In this document: piece by piece, positions 54,389 through 60,000 of the stretch
Numbering within the stretch: position 1 is the stretch's first letter
Layout: every line of letters begins with the position of its first letter
Source: Tubiluchus corallicola
Lineage: Eukaryota; Priapulida; Priapulimorpha; Priapulimorphida; Tubiluchidae
Direction of reading: 5' to 3'
Assembly: GCA_030141605.1 (NCBI GenBank)
Contig: JAQGDQ010000048.1
Span: forward strand, 250,001-310,000
DNA length: 60,000 bases
The notes under the pieces: generated by a model
Seen by the model: the letters and a program-made list of their open reading frames with translations, nothing else
Databases searched by the model: none
Told to the model about the DNA's origin: nothing
Translations under genes and position numbers: made by a program

Positions 54389-56661
54389 GTAAGTCTGTTT
54401 CATTATCTGAAATACATACATACTATACACGAAATTTATTGCACATATTAGTCTTGCTTCGTAGCTGTCCAGTAACTAAAATAGTGTAATTACAGTGTGA
54501 ATGTTGATTGATTATTGTTTACTATGTATTTCAGCATTATAAGCCATGTAAAACATACAATTAAAATTTTTAAAATAACTAAACTTCACTAAAAACACAA
54601 ACTATTTAAAATATACAGTGATATCGCAAAGTTAAAACAGTGTTGCACATTCTAAAAAAAAATTTGATTGAAAGTATACAGCTGAATTCACAATAAAAAC
54701 ATGTAAAAAACATTTTTGAAACCAAAAACCTGCTGTTTTAGAATACAGCAGCATTTTCTTCTGAAGTGCAAGAAATGTGGTAAATCAAGGATTAACATAC
54801 ATAATAGACATGCTAGTATCAAACCCCAGCAGAAATAGTTCATGAATGTCATTATTATAAGCGACTCATTCTTTTTGTCTGTTTAATACATCATTACTCA
54901 AATTCTTTTAAAGCAGTAAGCCACAATAATTTGTACAATAGCTTTTGAATAAAGCAACTTTTACATTATACAAGCAGCACGAAAATTTTCTAATAAGTGA
55001 GTTTACACGAACTTAACATAATCTTGTTTGCTTTTCAATGTCAGTCATGTTAGTGTGCAACACACAGAGCCAAATGAAACAGCAACTGGTCAGTATCACA
55101 GTGCCCCTAGAGTTATAGTAATAACTTTAAATTTTAATTATTGACGAGAAAAAGTGCAGAAAAGACAAGTGGAAAGTCTTGTGTCAATAATGTTCAGAGA
55201 TAGACGGAATCCATGTACAATGTTTATCTATTTCCCACAAAACTGTCATACAACTAAGTTCAAAATGTTTTATTAAAAATGCATAGGGCTTAGTAATAAC
55301 AAAATAGTATTGGGCTAGTAAAAACCAACAAAAGCATTTTGCATAAAATCTATTTTTTTAAATCATCATCAACATGTCATCATTATATTTGTCATGACCA
55401 CCATATTCATCTCTGTCATTGCCCTCGTCTTTAACATAATTTCGCCTCATCATTTAATTAAACGACCATGAACTCTACTTTAGTTTAAATATAGCTTATT
55501 GTAAACATGACTACACTTAGTACACTTTTGTTTTATCACTGTAAAGTGGGATTGTTATTGTAAATTTACTCATTCACTGTTTTGTGTTGTAAACCACTTT
55601 TTAATACATTTCTAATAGTGCTATTCAATTAGTTTCTTTAAAACACTTTCCAGTTTGAGTTTACTTATTCATCTTATTTTTGAGAAGCCCAAGTCTAGAA
55701 TTACCAACTGTTTTTTGTCGATGTTGAGATCTATTACATCATTATCCGTAAACTTATGTCTTTGTAAGTTTAGGTACACTAGCTTGCGTAATTTTTAAAT
55801 TTAAAATATTTAAAATCTTGGGGTAAATAAACCACTGATTTGTGACCTTTGTGGTCTCCGCCTTCGGCTGTCTACCCTAAAAAATTTTGCCTGGCTACAA
55901 ATAGGATTTGATTACCAAATTTTGTTTTACGTTTTGGCTCCATCCGGTTGTTTTAACCATTTTGTTGTCATGCAGCAGATCTTCACCTTCTTGTTATGGA
56001 GTCACACAAGTTGCATATTGATAAGCTTTAAACTTTTTATGGTCGAAAGTAGGGAAGTAAGAGCTACGAAAAAGAAAGCATACACTACACACAGCTCTTA
56101 TAATTATATCAATCATTATTTCAGTCATTTAAAGCTTTTGCTGTTTTTCAGCATGTATGCCTACATGTACTTTTTGTGGTACTGCTTTTGCTGCTTTTAG
56201 TGGACAAAATGCAAATGCAACTCAAGTACAAAAAATACGTTGCTTTTCTCATTATCTTTTAGTTTATTTTGAGCAAGTAAGAAAACTTCAACAATAGAAG
56301 AATGATCTTAGTAGAATGAGAGTTGACACGTCAGTAAATTGCAGCAGGTAACAACAACTACCGTCAGTTGATTAGAAATTCACCCAACAATACAGTAATC
56401 AACTAGTGTAGTGACAGGTTTGAAAGGAAAAAAAGACTAAGCACAATGCAGCTTTATTTAGCTAAAACACCTTGATGGAAAAATCAGCTTACACAAAGCA
56501 CAAACAATAAAAATTCTTTCTTTAAAGGAAACTGCAACACCCATTTGTTGTATCCACCCTGCAATTATCACAAAAAGCCACACAGTGGATTTTGCCTGCA
56601 TAGAATGTTAGTAGATGACTGAAGGATTTTTATATTATCTGGTGCTGACACAAACTTTGCC
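54389..56661. other. Likely GSTZ1 intron, no exon found
   Basis: Searched for a continuation exon starting in phase 1 with the xALEQxL segment and found none. AT-rich with poly-A/T runs and no recognised repeat family. Confidence 0.35.
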
Positions 56662-57645
56662 ATGGAGTTAGCATTAAATTCTACTAAAAACGACACTGGT
56701 ACCAACATACTTATTTTGGAAAAAACATTTTCTCGTGGACCTGTGTATCAAAGTCTATTGACAATAATGTTGGTGTCAGCGCAACTTGCAAATAGTTTAG
56801 TGATATTAGTGATTTGCAAGTCTAAACGGCTACATACGCCAACGAATTGGCTTGTTGCAAGTTTGGCGCTATCGGGCGTCTTCATGACTTTTGGCAGTCA
56901 GTCAGCATTGACTTTGAGCTGGACAAAGATTTCAGTACCAGCAGTATACGTTATGGTATATTTTTTTATCACAGTAGCAGATATGAGCGAACCGTTAACA
57001 CTACTTGCTATAACCACAGACAGATTCATTTCTATATTAAAACCGCTACAATATAAGGTGATCGTTACAAGCAAACGCACTCTAATAATATCACTTCTAA
57101 TATGGTTTCTATCTACAGTTCAAGCATTCATTATCTTAGCTGAGCTTTTTGATGGTGACTGGACTTCTACTATATATTTTGGCATGAAACTAGCACAGCA
57201 TCTCAAGACTAAACGCCGATTTTTGCACCCTAGCTTATTTTTTGGTGTTGGCGTACTTATAGTACTTATGTATGCAAAGATCTTTATTATAATGCGCCAA
57301 CATCTACGAATAATCGGTACCACTTCTGGACAAAACCCCAGTTTTTTTCAAAAAAGCTTCCACCTGGCAAAAGTGCTCTTTCTTGTCAGTGGAATATACT
57401 TTATTACGTATCTGCCTGGTATAATAGATTACATGATAGGCAGCAGTGAGAACAAACTGAGATTTATGGGATACATAATGCGTTTACTGCATTTTCTAGT
57501 GAATCCTATTATATATGTGTGGAAGTTTTCTCATTATAGAAGTGCTTTGTTAAATATTCTCCACGTCAACAAAATAGACACTGACATCTCTGCATTCATT
57601 GAAAGACCACAGCCTGTGGTAACGATAGCAGTTGGTCACAAATAA
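56662..57645 (+). CDS. Rhodopsin-class GPCR, intronless
   Basis: 327 codons with seven hydrophobic segments. TM1 has the conserved Asn (QLANSLVIL, N44), TM3 ends TTDRF (120-122, a DRY variant), TM4 has W148 and TM7 has NPIIY (281-285). Two N-glycosylation sequons (N6, N10) lie in the short N terminus. Unusual points: the TM2 Asp is absent (LALSG in place of LAxxD), the Cys at the start of TM3 is missing, and the CWxP of TM6 is replaced by ITYLPG. The ligand cannot be told. It probably lies within a GSTZ1 intron on the same strand, if that gene continues past the window. Confidence 0.88.
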   Translation: MELALNSTKNDTGTNILILEKTFSRGPVYQSLLTIMLVSAQLANSLVILVICKSKRLHTPTNWLVASLALSGVFMTFGSQSALTLSWTKISVPAVYVMVYFFITVADMSEPLTLLAITTDRFISILKPLQYKVIVTSKRTLIISLLIWFLSTVQAFIILAELFDGDWTSTIYFGMKLAQHLKTKRRFLHPSLFFGVGVLIVLMYAKIFIIMRQHLRIIGTTSGQNPSFFQKSFHLAKVLFLVSGIYFITYLPGIIDYMIGSSENKLRFMGYIMRLLHFLVNPIIYVWKFSHYRSALLNILHVNKIDTDISAFIERPQPVVTIAVGHK

Positions 57646-58758
57646 TCTGACACATACTACTTCTGATGGAGAAATAATCTGCAATTTCTTCACATGTGAT
57701 TCCATTTTACAAATGATTACAATTTCTTTAATAACAGTTTCTCTTGAATAAATGAACAAAAACTTCAAATTAGTGGCTTGGAGTTTTCCATTTTGTGTTT
57801 ATTGGATAAAATTCAAAGACTGATTCTGCCAGGTAGATGATCTGTAGTTCTTTCACATGTTGATGCTCCTGAACATTAGCATAAACATCAGATATTAAGC
57901 ACAATTATTTTATCTGTCAACACCTGGAACTTGTGTATACGATTAAAAATGTAAATGCGCCATAAGCATAAAACGAAGTTGTTTATGCATTTCATTCTTA
58001 AACATTTATGTAATTACAGAGATGAAGAAATTTTGCAAAAAGTTTTTAACAGGTACCTAGCACAAAATAAGTCACTCCTCTGAATCAAGTAGAGATGCTT
58101 CCTCTTCGATATTCCCAGGCTTTGACATTCTTTGTATTCAGTTCTTTGTATTCTCCCAGTCTCTAATCTCATGACACTTTGGCTGTTATGAATGTCAGCT
58201 ATAACTGTAATAAGCCTTTTAGAAAACTTCATACTCTTACTGTTAAGTTGACAATTTGCATTTGTTTCATACAGAAAAATGTACAGTGTAAGACATTTAA
58301 ATTCATATATGCATATCTAGAAATCAACAACATGTATAAATTTCCTAGTGAAATATTAACATATGTGCAAATATCATTGATGGATTAATGGATGATATAG
58401 TTTATCTTTTCTTCATTAAATTATTCCATAGTTCATTAACCCAGCAGATATGTCCGTACTGCTCTCTCTAATTCGCAGTTCGCTTGCACTTATAGCACTG
58501 AAAAAGTTGTATGAATAAACTGTAAATTGATATTGCTTATTAAAGCTATGGAAACAAGTCAGACACATATTGTCAGATACCACTGGTCCACTATTTCGGA
58601 TTTGCCATGCACACTAAAATTTAACTTTAGAGAATTCACTACACTGTCACGATTGGTCACTCAGGAGTCCCACTTCCGTTAAACAAGAATAATAATCTAA
58701 AATTAGGTAAGTTTCTTTTTGGACGCAACACATTCCCATACACAAGCTCTGCCTCTAG

Positions 58759-58990
58759 TTATGCCAAAGTGATCCTCGTGGATCTGATCGATTTCATGTG
58801 GTTGTCATACAACAGAATATCTTTGCTAATAAGCAGATAATGGCAATTTTCCCACCAAGATAATAATAAATGTTGATTAGGGTAATTGGTTGGCTCCCCA
58901 TTTTGGTAAAGTTCTTTCACTTCGGTGCATTTGTTGTCGGCAGATTGAACTTTGTGAAGTTCATTCAAATGACTGTGATGCCTGAGTGTT
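58759..58990 (-). mobile_element. Possible LTR-retrotransposon pol fragment
   Basis: A minus-strand frame (SADNKCTEVKELY, then ISKDILLYDN) resembles the segment just before the integrase zinc finger of gypsy pol (LRDGLLYR type). Too short to be sure. The rest of 57646-60000 shows nothing I can support. Confidence 0.3.
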
Positions 58991-60000
58991 TCACTTCATT
59001 TACCATATTTTGGACTGTGAAGGCTTAGAAACTGGAGCACGTAATGTGACGTCAGTGCGTCAGTACATAGTTGATCGCTCCTTGCACACCGTCACCTTTA
59101 GGTAAATTTTTAGGTGACATCTTAATATTCTAAGTGGCATTTTAGAAACATACGTGGTGAAAAGTAGAGGAAGCAGTGATTTATGAAATATACACTAAAG
59201 GATTTACCTAAGAGGAAATGTAAACATTTTTCGCAAAATCCTGTTGCTGCTGAAGTTCTATGCCTGCAGATCTTTTTGCAGTTTGGTGATGCAAAGTGTA
59301 CTTACCATCTAGCATCTTTTAAATTCGTTTAGTATAAGATTCCGAAGTAACTTGCATCAGCTACACCAACACGTGGCAGGGAAGGGTAATAATGAGCAAG
59401 TGTTTCGGTAGAAGCAAGTTTCTCTTTGATGACTTCAACATTTTACTGGTTGTGGTCCTATGTTCTTTAATCCTTTTTAAGCAACTGTCTAAGTGTTTCA
59501 TTAAGACTGATTAATCACCTTTGAAGTTATTCGATTTTAATGGCAATTGAGAGTTTTTGTCTTATCAGGATGGCTAGTATTCTATTAGGACTGTTATTTC
59601 TAGTTTGCACGGCAGTTTGTGTTAAATTTACTAATATTTTCGTAAATTTCCATAAGTAGTTACCCAGTGATTTAGCCTAAACCTTATGGTTGCAAACGAA
59701 TTGCGTTTTATGTTCACTATTTCAAATTGAAATATTTTTGTCAGTTTCAGTAGCACATTTTTCAAGTCATCAATTGTAAAGTTAAATGCGCCACTACGTA
59801 ACGACTTTGACGTGCAGCAACTACGGGTATCTTTTCCAAAAAATTACTGCCTAGCTGCAAATTGTACAAGTTCATCTAACTTAATGACCAAACATGACCA
59901 ATTTTGTATTATACAGTGGATATCAGTCTCTTCTGTTATTAACGTGACTTTCATCCACCTGTTGTTAAAGCCCTAAAAAGACATTAAGTGCAGCGCTTGA

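Overview
This is AT-rich animal nuclear DNA. Coding sequence is broken into short exons with GT-AG introns of 0.1 to 8 kb, and LINE, LTR, DNA-transposon and SINE remains fill much of the space between them. I recognise calcyphosine 2, SmE, AP-4 mu, GSTZ1, FMO and a rhodopsin-class receptor, all metazoan genes. The species cannot be fixed from the window; an invertebrate (cnidarian, sponge, lophotrochozoan or similar) is most likely, judging by the transposon families. Gene models were assembled by eye from splice sites, codon phase and remembered family sequences, not from alignments.

Layout. 1-16,878 (+): a calcyphosine-2-like gene (CAPS2) with 13 phase-consistent exons; only its 5' end lies outside the window. 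One intron holds a young 5.3 kb LTR retrotransposon (2,590-7,921, minus), a 5S-rRNA-headed SINE (8,172-8,738, minus) and LINE scraps. 16,879-20,577: intergenic, with a LINE 3' fragment. 20,578-26,466 (+): SNRPE (SmE) in four exons, including a 27-nt microexon; intron 1 carries a decayed LINE whose ORF1 has PHD-like and CCCH zinc motifs. 27,985-39,405 (minus): a complete 11-exon AP4M1, 438 codons; one intron hosts a deleted pogo/Tigger element, another appears to use a GC donor, and intron 1 contains an orphan CRAL-TRIO-like open exon. 39,553-40,073 (minus): an unrecognised exon ending in a basic CaaX box, just upstream of AP4M1. 40,074-47,600: LINE graveyard and a possible first exon. 47,601-54,388 (+): GSTZ1, five internal exons found; an intronless antisense FMO gene (48,668-50,221) is nested in one of its introns. 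56,662-57,645 (+): an intronless GPCR.

The host genes serve unrelated housekeeping functions (calcium binding, splicing, vesicle coats, tyrosine catabolism, xenobiotic oxidation, signalling) and form no operon or pathway. The main interest lies in the mobile elements, the nested intronless genes, the microexon, the duplicated exon fragment and the two unassigned minus-strand exons near AP4M1.
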